Source: Phanerochaete sordida (Eukaryota > Basidiomycota > Agaricomycetes > Polyporales > Phanerochaetaceae). Taken from it: a stretch of DNA of 64,000 nt. The notes beneath the pieces are model-generated. The model saw nothing but the letters and a program-made list of their open reading frames with translations. It made no database searches and was not told the origin of the DNA. Below, piece after piece: positions 53,315 to 64,000 of the stretch. The first letter of the stretch is position 1. The number at the start of each line of letters is the position of its first letter. The position numbers and the translations under genes were made by a program. The stretch is taken from the NCBI GenBank assembly GCA_019973155.2, contig BPQB01000008.1, forward strand, positions 434,001 through 498,000. The letters are read 5' to 3'.

Positions 53315-53669
53315 GCTGCTCTGGGTAGGGTGTTGGGTGTACGTGTGGGGTGTACGCTCTGGGATGGTGCTGCTCGTGCTTTTATGTGTCGCTGACAGTG
53401 CTGGCCACCGGGGCTGAGTGGCATTAGTGCTGTGAACGCGGGCGACAGTGGTGTGGCGAGCGCTGCCGCATGCTACTGTTTGTGGCCACAGTGCTCAGGC
53501 AGCCTGGACAAAGCTCTGCCAATATATCTCTGACCAACACTCATTCTCGCCGTCATCGCGATCACACAGTTCGGCGCGCAGCAGACAGTACATTTCGACA
53601 CATGCGTTACAGACGTACGACCCAGGCCCGCCGACGCGACGCACTGTGGCGCATGGGCCTCGAGAGGCA
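53315..53669. other. spacer between two orphan genes
   Basis: No gene seen. Confidence 0.4.
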
Positions 53670-54194
53670 CTACTGCGTGCCCACCAGCCTCTTGGCCAGT
53701 GCCCAGCGCTCATACGCATCCTCGGGCACATATTTTCCCTCATCCTGGTAGTTGTCTATCAGGATCTCCTCGAGCTCATCGAGCGGGAACATCGCGTCCG
53801 GGTCCGCCGCGTAGAGCAGCCGCAGCAGCTCCTCCTGCGGGACCGCTTTCTGGAGGTGCTCGCAGGCCTCGTGCACGGCTTTCAGTTCGTCCTGCGACAG
53901 CGGCGCGTCCGGCTGGGGTTTGCGGGCGGACGCCGGGAAGAGCGCCTCCTGGACGTCGTGCAGCTCGTGGTGGACGTGCGCGGGGAGGCTCGCCCAGTCG
54001 GGCGTGCAGAGGAGCTCGGTGTAACGTTTGAGCAGCGCGGCGCGCCCGGCGGGCGCGTCGGCGGTGATGGAGAGCAGCTCGAGCTTCAGCGCGTGCGTGC
54101 AGTCCGGCTCGGCCGCCGTGCTGCTGGAGCTGGAGGAGGAGGACGCCGTTTCGGCTCGTTTTGCGTCGCGTGCTTGGCTGCGTGTGGTGGGCAT
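53670..54194 (-). CDS. small acidic orphan protein
   Basis: A single exon of 174 aa starting MPTTRSQARDAKRAETASS, with a Ser run, then helical segments (TNH-type pattern absent) such as ALLKRYTELLCTPDWASLPA, VHHELHDVQEALFPA, LKAVHEACEHLQKAVPQEEL and FPLDELEEILIDNYQDEGKY. It is acidic overall with no signal peptide. A TATATAAA element is found at 54324-54331. Function and family are unknown; the ordered amphipathic helices make it a likely real gene. Confidence 0.65.
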   Translation of the reverse strand: MPTTRSQARDAKRAETASSSSSSSSTAAEPDCTHALKLELLSITADAPAGRAALLKRYTELLCTPDWASLPAHVHHELHDVQEALFPASARKPQPDAPLSQDELKAVHEACEHLQKAVPQEELLRLLYAADPDAMFPLDELEEILIDNYQDEGKYVPEDAYERWALAKRLVGTQ

Positions 54195-54904
54195 TTTGCT
54201 CGAATGGGGTGATTAAGGGAGTTATGAGAGGCAGCAGGTATTTGTGACAAGAATCTGTGAGATGCGTAGCGCGTCCCTTGGGTGTTCGATGTGTAGTACC
54301 ATTGCTGCAGCACGAAAGGCGAATTTATATACTTTTTCTACCTCGTGGGCCACAGAATGCTGCGAAGCGTGTACCAGCGGCCGCATGAGCGACAAAGCGC
54401 TTGGGGCGCAGTGGCCTAGTCCATTGTTTGACAATGCTTCCAGCTAACGTTGTTGGCACCACGCTTTTCAAGGGTATCCATCTCCGACTTACCTGGTGCT
54501 CGGACCGACCTTTGGTCCTTTTTTGTCGCCCGAGTTCCAAGCTTTTGTAGCCCGAAAAGCGACCAAGGTCCGCCATTGCCTCCCTGATCGAGGCCGCTTC
54601 TGGATATTTGGGGAATATCGACGACAATTAGCTGGCGCCATCGCGGGGGCCGCCCGGGGACGTCGTGGTCCGGGGTCAAGGTCCTCGGCGATCAACCGGC
54701 AGGGCTGCCGAGATGGCGGCGCCGTGGTGGCGTTTGATGGCGCCGGGGTCGGCAATTATAGTCTGAGAGGGCGCCCGTTGAAACTCTCCCGCCGACCACG
54801 ACGTCGCTCGCTGCCCTCACGCGACCCGCCGCCTGTACACTACCCCCTGCCACCCTTTTCCCACAATATTTGTATTTTTGTGACCCCCGCGCCCGCCGCT
54901 ACGC
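54195..54904. other. divergent intergenic region
   Basis: Shared upstream region of the acidic orphan gene (minus) and the MFS transporter (plus). Contains the TATA element at 54324-54331; no gene seen. Confidence 0.45.
54324..54331 (-). promoter_or_regulatory. TATA-box-like element
   Basis: TATATAAA on the minus strand about 130 bp before the ATG at 54194. Confidence 0.45.
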
Positions 54905-57754
54905 ATGGACCGCCCCGAGGACGAGGAACAGGACCCGCTCCTGCTCGAGAACGGCGACGGTGCGCGCAAGGACCCGAGCAAGCGATACCAGGCGGGGCCT
55001 CTCGAGATCTCGAAGACGACGAGATACGGCATCCTAGCGGGAATATGGACTGCGACGTTTCTATCTGTGTGTAATATCCTCTCACATCTTGCTCGAAGAG
55101 TGCTCAGCGACTCGCTCTCCAACTTTGCGCACGCTTTGAAAGTCCCTGAACAGTGAGTCTGCAACTCTGAAGTGTCGACCGCAGACACTGAAGTCTTTCG
55201 TGAAGCAACTTTGGTCGCGACATGTACGCCCAAGAACTGTCAGACGCGTGCTGAAATGCTAAATTGTCCTCGTAGTGCTACCTGGAATTTCCTCAGAGTT
55301 TCAAAAGTCACACCAAGCTAGTTGGCTGGGTACTGCGTGCGTTCTACAGCCACTCCAGCATTCGTGCCATCCTCACGCGTAACGCAGATATCTGTTGGCT
55401 ACATGCACGTTCACTCCTCTGTATGGACGGCTGTGCAATGTAATGGGCAGGCGTGGTGCCAATCAGACTGCAGTGTTTTTCGCTGGTCTTGGGACACTCT
55501 GCTGCGGTATGTCCAGCAACATGGAGATGCTCATCGCTGCGCGATTTCTGGGGGGCCTGGGCGGGGGCGGCATCATGACCACTGCGACGTAAGCCCAGAC
55601 TTACTGTGGTTATCTTATCTTCCCTACTTTAACCGGTTCACAGGATTATTACGAGCGATATGTACACTCTCAGGGTGCGTGTGACGTTGTGTTTGGATTC
55701 TTTGCGACCCTGACGCTGACGCTCCGGAACATAGGAACGGGGCTTGACCCAAGGCGTTGCTGCCGTCTTTAACAGCGTACGTTTCCAGAGTCTGCAATGG
55801 TCTCCTTATTGTCCTTACTGACACCCCATAGCTCGGAATGGGCCTTGGTGGACCCCTTGGAGGCTATATCAGCGACCGGTATCTGTCCTTTCTTATCGCT
55901 CCCCCAGCGCGTCGCTCACGCTCGTCTCAGGCTCGGCTGGCGATGGGCTTTCCTTCTGCAAATGCCCTTGTTCCTGCTCTCGTTCCTGTTCACATCCATC
56001 AACCTCAATTACGTCACTCCGGTAGGCGCGCTTGAAATTTCCCAGCCTGCATGATCTCACGCCCGTTCTGCAGGGGAAGAGCAAGAGCACGAAGGAGGTG
56101 CTCAAGCGCATCGATTATGGCGGCAGCTTCACGCTGCTTGTTTCTGTAAGAGGCTTCGGTAATCCCGAGGTGGACATGACTGACTTGCCCTAGGTTCTAT
56201 CATTCCTCGTATTCCTCAGTACGCGCTTCAGCGAAGAGGATCCGGTAAGCGCTACACGTGCTATTCTTGTCCCACAGCTAATTGTCCGCAGTGGACCTCG
56301 CTGTACGTCTCCATCCCGCTGGCGCTGGCGCTCCTCTTCGCGGCGGCCTTCGTCTACGTCGAGCTCTACGTCGCGCCCGAGCCCGTGCTCGCGCCGTTCC
56401 TGCTGCAGCAGAAGATCCCGGTGCTCGTCGGCATCAGCAACTTCCTCGTCGCGACGTGCAACTTCACCGTCATGTACAACTTCCCGACCTGGTTCCAGAC
56501 CGTCATGCTCACGAGCGCGAGCGAGGCCGGTGCGTGCCTTGCGTTTTTCGTGACTATATGCGCCGTTGATTGACATATTGTAGGTGCCCATCTAATTCCG
56601 AACGGCGTGTCGATCTCGTGCGGCTCCCTCTTTGCTGGGTAGGTCGCTTATCGAGCGCATATATCCGATGTATGCTGATGATTTGTAGATGGGTGATGCA
56701 CCGCACCGGAAAGTACAAGCGTCTCAACATGATCTTTGGCCTGTTCCCCTTCGTGGCCGCCGTCCTGTTGTCGCTCATGCGCGAGGACTCGCCCTCGATC
56801 GTGTTGTGGCTGAGCATCGTACGTCTTCCCTCTTCACGCGTCAAACGGAGTGCTCAAAGAGCCACAGCTGCCCATGGGTTTCGGAAACGCGGTCGTCCTG
56901 CAGACTATGCTCAGTACGTCCGCCTTCTGCAGTCCTACACGCTATTCTGACCTCCGCGCCAGTCGCCCTCCTCGCACACCTGCCCCGTAAGCCGCTCTGC
57001 AATGCACCACCGACGCAGGACTGACGCTTTGACGCAGAATCGCAGATGGCCGTCGGCACCGGCTTCGGCCAGCTCTTCCGCGGCATCGGCCAGGTCGGCG
57101 GCGTCGCCATCTCCGCCGCGCTCTTCCAGTCCGTGCTCGACGCCCAGCTGCACCAGCGCATCCCGCCGGGCGCCGACCGCGAAGACGTACGCCCCCCTCC
57201 TCCCCTCCCCCTCCCCATCTAACACACCCACCCCACAGACCATCAACCGCATCCGCCACTCGGCGACACTCGTCGCGCACCTGCCGCCAGACCAACAGCG
57301 CGCCGCGCGCGACGCGTACGCGCTCGCGCTCCGCGCCGTCTTCATCATGGCCGCCGCGTCGACCTTCCTCGCGTACCTCGCGCGCCTGCCCATCCCCGAC
57401 AAGCAGCTCGACGCCGAGCCGCAGGGCCCCGGCAGCGCGCGCACCGAGGTCTCGCCGCGCCGCCGCGAGAACCCGCTCGAGGAGACGGCCGAGCCCGCCG
57501 ACGGCGCGCCGCCGTTCCGCGATATGTCCAGCCCTCGAGGCGGCGCGGGAGGTGAGGGTGCGCGGGAGGGCGAGGGGGATGGGGAGGGGGACGACGAGGA
57601 CGCGCCGCTCCCCGCGCGCCCGCCGCCGACGCGCCGCCGCCGGCTGTCGACGTACGAGAGCTCGGACAGCGTGCTCGACCTCGAGAGCCCTGAGATTGGT
57701 GGGACGGCGCGGCCTCCGCGGGCGCACCGGCGGAGCGTGTCGGGGAGCGTCTAG
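54905..57754 (+). CDS. MFS multidrug/basic amino-acid type transporter
   Basis: Seventeen exons sum to 645 aa: 54905-55070, 55206-55223, 55276-55336, 55388-55588, 55644-55674, 55734-55775, 55832-55878, 55931-56021, 56074-56145, 56194-56244, 56292-56529, 56584-56638, 56689-56818, 56868-56913, 56963-56986, 57038-57186 and 57239-57754. MFS marks include GILAGIWTATFLS, LVATLLPGISSEFQ, the loop YGRLCNVMGRRGANQ (GRxxxxxGRR), GGLGGGGIMTTATII, GPLGGYISDR and RWAFLLQMPLFLLSFLF. About 14 membrane spans suggest the drug:H+ / vacuolar basic amino-acid (Vba) branch. A long acidic and Arg/Ser-rich cytosolic tail ends it. Exon 2 is only 18 nt and is the least certain join. Confidence 0.85.
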
Positions 57755-58056
57755 GGCGCGCCCTTGCCATGGTTGAAGTCGTCTTCGTGGTCTGGCGGGC
57801 GAGACTCTGCTGCGTATGTTCCTTTGTGGCTTGGAATGCTATTGATTTTTTTTGTTCTTTGGTTGTCTTGTCGTTGGGCAAGGCCGCCGTCGCTGCCACA
57901 AAGGCTAAGGGGGCCACGACGCTGGGAAAGCGCGATGGCGGTGGCCCCGAGGGATAGTATTTATGCTGCCCCGCAGCGGGTCTGCACTTCATCTTGCTCT
58001 CACAGCACATCTCTCCACCTCAGCACATCCTTCTACAGCTCTCTCTACACCCTATC
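57755..58056. other. intergenic region
   Basis: A TATTTATG sequence about 100 bp before the ATG at 58057 may be a TATA element. No gene seen. Confidence 0.4.
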
Positions 58057-58577
58057 ATGCCTCCTCACCTCAACATGTCCCTCTTGCACGCCTCATCCGC
58101 AGCCGACCTGCAGGCGATCCTCGCATACCAAGAACACCAGCTCCGCCTGCACCACCAGGAGAACGAAGCAGTCGCACTCGAGACGGAGTGCGCCGCCGCC
58201 GCCGAAGAGCTTCAAGAGGCACACGCAGCCTTCGCGGAGACCATGCAGGGCGGCGTGCCCGCAGAGGATATGTACGCCGCACGCACCGCGTGGCTGCGCG
58301 CAAAGGAGCGCTTCCTCGCCGTGCGCGCCAGGGCCGCGGACGCGCCCGCCAACACCCTCCAAGAGGCCATCGAGCGCGCCTGCGCGGAGGTGCGCGGTCC
58401 CACTACTGTATCGCGCGTGCATGACTGACACCACGTCGCCAGGATCCCCAGTTCAGGGTGCAGTTCGAGGGCCTCGACCCGCGCGCCGCGCGCGAGGCGA
58501 TCAGGGTCTCCCAGGCCGCCGCTGCCGCGGAGCTCGAGGCGCAGATCCGCAGCCTCGAGCGCGGGGCGCGGATGTAG
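58057..58577 (+). CDS. small coiled-coil orphan protein
   Basis: Two exons (58057-58389, 58443-58577) encode 155 aa. Almost all of it is predicted by eye to be helical coiled coil, rich in Ala, Glu, Gln and Leu (AADLQAILAYQEHQLRLHHQ; AAAAEELQEAHAAFAETM; RFQ-like end VSQAAAAAELEAQIRSLERG). The intron is phase 0. An in-frame ATG 21 codons upstream is less likely as the start. Family unknown. Confidence 0.65.
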
Positions 58578-58961
58578 GCACAGGCATGTGCGGTGGTCGT
58601 ATTAGCGCGCGCGGTGCGTTGGTTGCCTTGTGTTCTGGGGTAGCAATCACGCCGATATATTGATTTGTGTGGCCTTTGTCCGGTGTGTGGCGTGTGGTGC
58701 CCCCGAGGGTGCTAGGGCCAGAGGGCAAAGCGGGGTGCGTGCCTGGTCTCTTTGCGCGCGACAAAGGCGGTTTGAGGGCCGCAATGCCGCGTGTGCTCGC
58801 GACAAAGCCGCTGCGATGAACGCACGAGGCTGTCTGTCGAGCTGCCACTGATTTCGCGAATGTGGCCCTCCAGTCCATGGCGCATATAATGGCCAGCGAC
58901 GGCCTGCATTCCGCTCATCCCTCACCTATCCCCAGACGCACACCCCAGCTCGCAGAAGAAG
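58578..58961. other. intergenic region
   Basis: Contains a TATAAT element at 58885-58890, 72-77 bp before the next ATG. No gene seen. Confidence 0.45.
58885..58890 (+). promoter_or_regulatory. TATA-box-like element
   Basis: TATAAT about 75 bp upstream of the ATG at 58962. Confidence 0.4.
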
Positions 58962-59739
58962 ATGTCCGTCAAGCAAGAGCAAGGCTGGAACGTCAAGCAA
59001 GAGCAGGACCCGGCCTACGACTGGCGGAACGCCCAAGCCGACCCGTCTATGGATCCTTACATCCAGCAGGCCTTCGAGGAGGTACGTGCATTGTCGCAGC
59101 CCCGTAAGTGAACAGCTGTCTCATGAATGTCCTTAGGACCCAGAGTTTGCGGCCAAGGTAGCGGCATACAGGAAGAGCAAGGGCGTCGATGGTCCCGGCG
59201 AAACCGTGACCGCGGACCACTGGGGCCCTGTGCGCGACGTCGCGTGCTACAGCGGCGACGTCGAGATGGTCGAGTTCGACACTCCGAGCCGCGAGCCGAC
59301 CCCGCTGATGGACCCCGAGTCGCCCACGATGTGGGACTTGGCCGAACCCACCGCCCGGCTCTACGAGGAGATAAAAAGCGCCCATAGGGACGCGGAGAGG
59401 CGTAGCAGGAAGGAAGAGCGCGGCACCATCGTCAAGGAGGAACACGGCTCTGGCGTCAAGAAGGAGGAAGAAGACATCGAAGAGCTTGCGCTCCCGCCCG
59501 CCGAGTTCGTGCGGCGGTACCACGAGGCGCGCGCACGCGACTACCCCGTCATGAAGAAGATCTTGTTCAAGGCGGACACGAGGGAAGGGCTCAACAGAGA
59601 AGACAGGGAGACGTTGCGCGTGTTTCGCGCCGTCGCGGAGTCGCGCTGGCCGCGGAGGATTTACGAGCGAGACTCACCCTCGCCAGTTCCAAGCACGGAC
59701 GGGAGCGACGATGATGCTACGAAGAGGGAGCACTACTAG
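58962..59739 (+). CDS. orphan acidic protein with repeated VKxE motifs
   Basis: Two exons (58962-59081, 59137-59739) encode 240 aa. It starts MSVKQEQGWNVKQEQDPAYD, so VKQE occurs twice in the first 15 residues; IVKEEHG and GVKKEEED follow further on. These fit the SUMO-attachment consensus (hydrophobic-K-x-E). The end (DYPVMKKILFKADTREGLNR; FRAVAESRWPRRIYERD) is basic and helical. No membrane or signal segment. Family unknown; a nuclear regulatory protein would be one guess. Confidence 0.65.
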
Positions 59740-60173
59740 CCGCAGCGTTGTCGCCGGACGCATGTCTGGACGATCTGGACGCTTGCTCAGGGAAATAGAG
59801 CTGGGAGCGGACAGTCATCTCAGTACTACATTAGCCCTTTGTCTTTGCTAGCCCATAGCCCACCTCACTCGCGTAGAAAATTCTCTAGATGTTCTGTACT
59901 CGAACGTGCCCTCTGTATCGACCGTAGGTCCTGTGTACCTTTCATATGACCGCCATACTGCGTAAAATTATTCTTATAAAAAACTGCCTTTCAATATTGC
60001 TTGCGGGTGATCGCTCGCGGCAGTACCGCAGCAGGTTCCCCCGACTTCGGTCGTGGCGCGGGAAACCCTAACCTTCCTTCAGCGGTGTCTGGCGCTAATT
60101 GTCCCAAAGTTCAACTTCAAACCGTCGCGACCCGCTCGTCTTCCACCTCTACAACGATTACTACGGTCTCAAC
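59740..60173. other. upstream region of F-box gene copy 1
   Basis: Contains sequence repeated before copy 2, including GGGAAACCCTAACCTTCC at 60060 and again at 62351. No gene seen. Confidence 0.45.
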
Positions 60174-62150
60174 ATGAGTCTACGCGACAACGCGGCGGAA
60201 GAAAATCTTGAAAAAGCGGCGGATAAATACGAGAAGCCAGCTATAGCACAGGTATGAGTGCAAACCTCGATGGTCGGACGAAGCCTTATTCTCGAGCCCT
60301 CGTCTTCGTTCTGCTGCAGATGCTCCTAAACTGGGACGTTCTCCTGGAGATTATGTGGGCCCTTGGCCGTGAGGATGCCAGCAGGATGTCGCGCACCTGC
60401 CATACTCTGCTTCGCGACGCCCCACGAGTGCTCCTCTCCTGCGATGGCTGGGGACACTCAGGGATCACACTATGGAAAAACAACCACTTTATCTCCTTCA
60501 GCAAATTCATGTTCGCACGAAAACGCAAGTGCTTTTGCTACCTCAAGCATCTGTGCTTGCATTCCTTCCCACAGCTGTACGACCAGCCCCGCTTCGGCAA
60601 GGTGCTCGCGGCATTGTTCACCCGCGCGACAGAGCTCGAGACACTCAGTCTCTTGAGCTGCGAGATACTCGAAGTCGGTCAGCAAGTCGGGGACGCCTTC
60701 GCTCAAATGAAGAGCCTTCGCGTACTCAGAATCCTCGACTTTTCTGACCACACACGCGCGCTGCTGGCGAGAATGCGGACCCCGCTCGTCTGCGTCGACT
60801 TCAACCTCTCACGTCTAGACCTGGACCAAGAGGACCCGGTCCCCATCCTAGCTCCATTTAGGGACACCCTACGCCATGTCAAAGTCAACTGGGTCGATTT
60901 CACGAGCGCCGAGACCCAGTTTCCGCACGTCACCACCCTTGAGGCCGAGCTGTGCCACCCCGGAGGGCTCGGGGAGATCGCACAGTGCTTCCCCGGCCTT
61001 CAGAACTTTCGCATGCACACAGCGAGAGAGGATGGGTGGGATGATGACGAAGCCGAAGAGATTCGGGCACACAACTTGCAATCACAGGCGGTACACACCT
61101 GGCCATCTCTGAACTCTCTTTCGGGCTCCGCCGTTACGCTGTACGTCCTTGGCGTGCGCTGTCACGTCGCACACATCGACGTCTCCTGCGGCATTCTCGT
61201 AGAACCGGTCGACGGCGAACGTCTAGCCGTTGTACTCGCCGATGCACGGCCAACGCGCCTCAGTGTCCACATTCGAGCATGGGAGTTCGACGCCACGTCG
61301 CTTGCCCAGTATCTCCTTCCTGCGAAGGATAGCCTAGTCACGCTAACGCTGCGCATCGACTTTCGCGGTGAACAATATGAAGATCCAAGCCCGCAGATTG
61401 TACGTATTCAGTTGATGCGATCTCGATGTTGTTGACGCATCCATCCGTCAGCACGCTATGCTTGCAACGCTGTCGTTGTTGTCGCTACGAACCATAGATC
61501 TCTGGGTCAACTGGGAGCGACCCATGCGTATTTACAAGATGCGCTTCTCTCCAGACGATCAGACCGAATCGTCAGAGGACGAAGAACCTGGGCAGTCCAT
61601 CGCCGACCTCGATTTGGCCGCGATAGCCCTCCAGGCTGCATGCTCCATAGCGACCCTGCAATTCGCTATCGTCGATGGCAGATATCCACTGCGGACGAAA
61701 TTCTTCAAGATCTCCCGCAATGTCGATGGTCCGCAGGATACTCCGACAGTGGTCGAACTTGAGGACGGGAATGCAGACCGGGAGGCGCTGTGTAAGGAAC
61801 AGTACACGCGGCGGGCGGCCGACTGTCACTCAAGCTGTTCCATGTACCCCTGATGGCATGGACAAGTGCGTTCGTATAGACAGGCTGCAGTTGACCTTGT
61901 GGAGTTTCTCTGCTCTTTGCAATTCCTGTGAGAGGAGCCGTCTTCTGGTATCTGATGTGCTGCACCTCGTGCGGTTGCCGACGGTGTGTCGGATCCTCTG
62001 TGATTTTGGGTGGTAAGCCCAGCCTAGCGGCGTCTGACAATGACATCCACGGCGATTTTTGTCTCCATCTGGCATCCATACTAGCTGTGGCGCGCGCTGC
62101 CGCTGATATAGAGCTGGAACGGTGATATAAGTACATGCTACCTTAGCCCT
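59830..62150. repeat. tandem segmental repeat, unit 1
   Basis: Upstream DNA, gene body and exon order recur in unit 2. Matching landmarks are offset by 2286-2322 bp (exon-2 starts 60320 and 62606; promoter motif 60060 and 62351). Confidence 0.8.
60174..61853 (+). CDS. F-box / LRR-like protein, copy 1
   Basis: Exons 60174-60251, 60320-61399 and 61452-61853 encode 519 aa. The N-terminus MSLRDNAAEENLEKAADKYE leads into an F-box-like helix set (MLLNWDVLLEIMWALGREDA, SRMSRTCHTLLRDAPRVLLS), then a leucine-rich region (LKHLCLHSFPQLYDQPRFGK, ATELETLSLLSCEILEV and so on), as in Agaricomycete F-box proteins that present substrates to SCF ubiquitin ligases. The acidic segment SSEDEEPGQSI is in exon 3. 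The open frame starting at 60254 lies within intron 1 and is not the true start. Confidence 0.75.
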
Positions 62151-62528
62151 TTTGTTTTTGCTAGCCCGTGACTTCGCTCGCGTGCAACGATTTTTACGTG
62201 CTCTGTACCCATTCGTGCCCTCTTTGCCGACCGCAAGCCCTCTGCACCTTCCGCGCGACTGTCGTGCTGCGTAAGAGTAGCTTCTGAAGGGGTTCGATTG
62301 TCTCGTTTATCGGCTGCGAGTGCTCAAACACCAGGCTTCCGGCGTGGCGCGGGAAACCCTAACCTTCCTTACGGCGATGTCTGGCGCTAATCGTCTCAGT
62401 GAGGGCCCAACCGCGATTCGCTCGTCTTCCACCTCCACAACGATCACTACAGTCACAACATAAGCCTACGCGACAACGTAGTCGAAGAAAAGCTTGAAAA
62501 GTTGGCGGCAAAGCACGGGAAGCCGGCC
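61854..62528. other. region between the F-box copies
   Basis: The last part (from about 62150) is the repeated promoter of copy 2. No other gene seen. Confidence 0.45.
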
Positions 62529-64000
62529 ATGGCGCAGGTGTGTCTGCAAATTTCGTAGGCCGGGCGAAGTCTTATTCTTGGGCCCTCGTCTTCGTTCTGC
62601 TGCAGATGCTCCTGAACTGGGATATACTCCTGGAAGTCATGTGGTTTCTTGGCCGGGCAGATGCCAGCAGGATGTCGCGCACCTGCCGTGTACTGCTTCG
62701 CAACGCCCCGCGAGTGCTCCTCTCATGCGATGGCTGGGGACGCTCAGCTATCAGGTTATGGGAAGACACGCACTTTGTCTCCTTCGCCACATTCATGCTC
62801 GCACGCAAACGCAGCTGCTTCCGCTACCTCAAGCATCTGAGCTTGCATTCCTACCCACGACTATACAGCCAGCCTCGCTTCGGCGACGTGCTTGCGACAT
62901 TGCTCACCCGCGCGACAGAGCTCGAGACGCTCTGTCTCTCCAGCTGCGATATACTCAAAGTCGACCAGCGCGTCGAAGACGCATTCGTTCAGATGAAGAG
63001 TCTTCGCGTGCTCAAAATCTGCCAGTACGAGGACGATATAGGCGAGCTCTTGGCGAGAATGCGGACGCCACTCGTCTGCGCCGACGTCAGCGTTTCACAC
63101 AACCTGGACCCAGCGGACCCGGTCCCAATGCTATCTCCATTCAAAGACACCCTGCGCCATCTCCGAGTATCTTGGGTCGACTTCATGAGTGCTGGGACCC
63201 AGTTTCCGCACCTCACCAGCCTCGAGGCTGAGCTCTGCGAAGCCGAAGGGCTCGCGGAGATTGTACAGTGCTTCCCCGCCCTCCAGGATCTCTACATGGA
63301 CACACCGGACGAGGAGAGGTGGAGCGTTAGCGAAGCCGAAGAGCTTCGAGCAGTCAACTCGCGATTGCAGGCGGCGCACACCTGGCCGTCGCTGAACTCT
63401 CTTTCAGGTTCCGTTGTCACGCTCTACGTCCTTGGCGTGCGCTGTCACGTCGCACACATCAACATTTCCTGCGATATTATCATAAAACCGGTCGAAGGCG
63501 AACGTCTAGCCGCTGTACTCGCTGACGCACGACCGACGCGCCTCAGTCTTCGGCTTCGAGCATCGGAATTCGACATCATGTCGCTTGCTCAGTACCTCCT
63601 TCCTGTAAAGGATAGCCTAGCCAAACTGGAGCTGCACGTCGAGTTCCGAGGGGAACAATACGAGGATCCGAGCCCGCAGATTGTGCGTATTCAGCTGACT
63701 CTATGATCTCGGTGCCGTTGACGCATGAATTGTCCTCGCCAGTACGCTATGCTCGACACGTTGTCGTTCTTGTCATTACGAACCATAGACATCTGGGTCA
63801 ACTGGACACAGATCTTCCACATTTCCCAGCTACGGTTCTCCCCTGACGCTAAAGGCGAATCGCTGGAGGTCGAAGACCCCGGGCAGTCCATCGCCGGCCT
63901 CGATTTGGCCGCGATAGGGCTCCAGGCGGCGCGCTCAATACCGACCCTCCAGCTCGCTATCGTCGATGGCGGATATCCACTGCGGACGAAAGTCTTCAAG
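62151..64000. repeat. tandem segmental repeat, unit 2 (continues beyond window)
   Basis: Second unit of the repeat that starts near 59830, cut by the window edge inside exon 3 of the F-box gene. Confidence 0.8.
62529..64000 (+). CDS. F-box / LRR-like protein, copy 2 (partial at window end)
   Basis: Exons 62529-62537, 62606-63682 and 63743 onward, open to the window end. The protein is closely related to copy 1 (MLLNWDILLEVMWFLGRADA; SRMSRTCRVLLRNAPRVLLS; HTWPSLNSLSGS). At the place of copy 1's start codon this copy reads ATA, so the conserved first exon (SLRDNVVEEKLEKLAAKHG) has no ATG. The first in-frame ATG is 62529, giving MAQ before the F-box; copy 1 has ATA at that codon. Either a shorter protein is made or the gene uses a near-cognate start. 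Confidence 0.65.

Noticed and set aside
60254..61435. 393-codon frame starting MSANLDGRTKPYS before the F-box
   Set aside because: Its first 22 codons lie in intron 1; the upstream exon at 60174 joins in phase 0 and is conserved in copy 2.
1..64000. Transposons, CRISPR arrays, viral genes, replication origins
   Set aside because: No transposase, reverse transcriptase or integrase motifs, terminal repeats, spacer arrays or phage-like genes were seen on reading both strands.

Overview
The window is genomic DNA of a filamentous basidiomycete, most likely an Agaricomycete and plausibly one of the Polyporales. The evidence is that most genes are cut by many GT-AG introns of about 45-60 nt, coding DNA is GC-rich, two of the three tRNA genes carry introns just 3' of the anticodon, and several lineage-typical families are present (DUF6593, a DUF6697-like protein, an intersectin/Cin1-like adaptor, GH5_12). 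I found no transposon, CRISPR array, viral or toxin gene. All exon maps were joined by eye from splice signals, reading phase and protein sense; every CDS given as joined exons sums to a multiple of three except the frameshifted SDR and the F-box copy cut by the window edge.

Left part (1-24 kb). Seven complete genes of the small DUF6593 family (copies A-G, each three exons with introns in the same places and phases) plus one truncated relic are scattered over 23 kb. Between them lie three tRNA genes (Leu-AAG, Arg-CCT, Trp-CCA), a GH5_12 steryl-glucosidase/glucocerebrosidase-type enzyme, a Rap1-like telomere protein, the autophagic lipase ATG15, an SDR oxidoreductase carrying a one-base frameshift, an unrecognised conserved protein, an alcohol-acetyltransferase-like enzyme and a short P450-like protein.

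Middle part (24-48 kb) is mostly housekeeping: mitoribosomal protein mS33 and the mitochondrial RNA helicase SUV3 (divergent pair), a small secreted protein, inositol polyphosphate kinase, a DUF6697-like protein divergent from OPA3, a protein with Tyr-Thr-Pro repeats, a GC-rich gene-poor stretch, translation factor eIF2A, a 94-aa conserved protein, the Paf1-complex subunit CDC73, and a 6.7-kb, 16-exon gene for an intersectin-like endocytic adaptor (EH - coiled coil - WH2 - two SH3 - RhoGEF - PH). An unusually long intron with an immediate stop codon could switch the last gene between a short form without and a long form with the RhoGEF module.

Right part (48-64 kb) holds a tandem pair of secreted GH43 glycosidases whose exons are far more alike than their introns, four small orphan genes around a 17-exon MFS transporter, and a tandem pair of F-box/LRR-like genes on a repeat of about 2.3 kb; the second copy has lost the ATG used by the first and runs off the window.

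The most notable signals are the DUF6593 expansion and its interleaving with three metabolic-enzyme genes, the short/long switch in the intersectin gene, and the start-codon exchange between the F-box copies.
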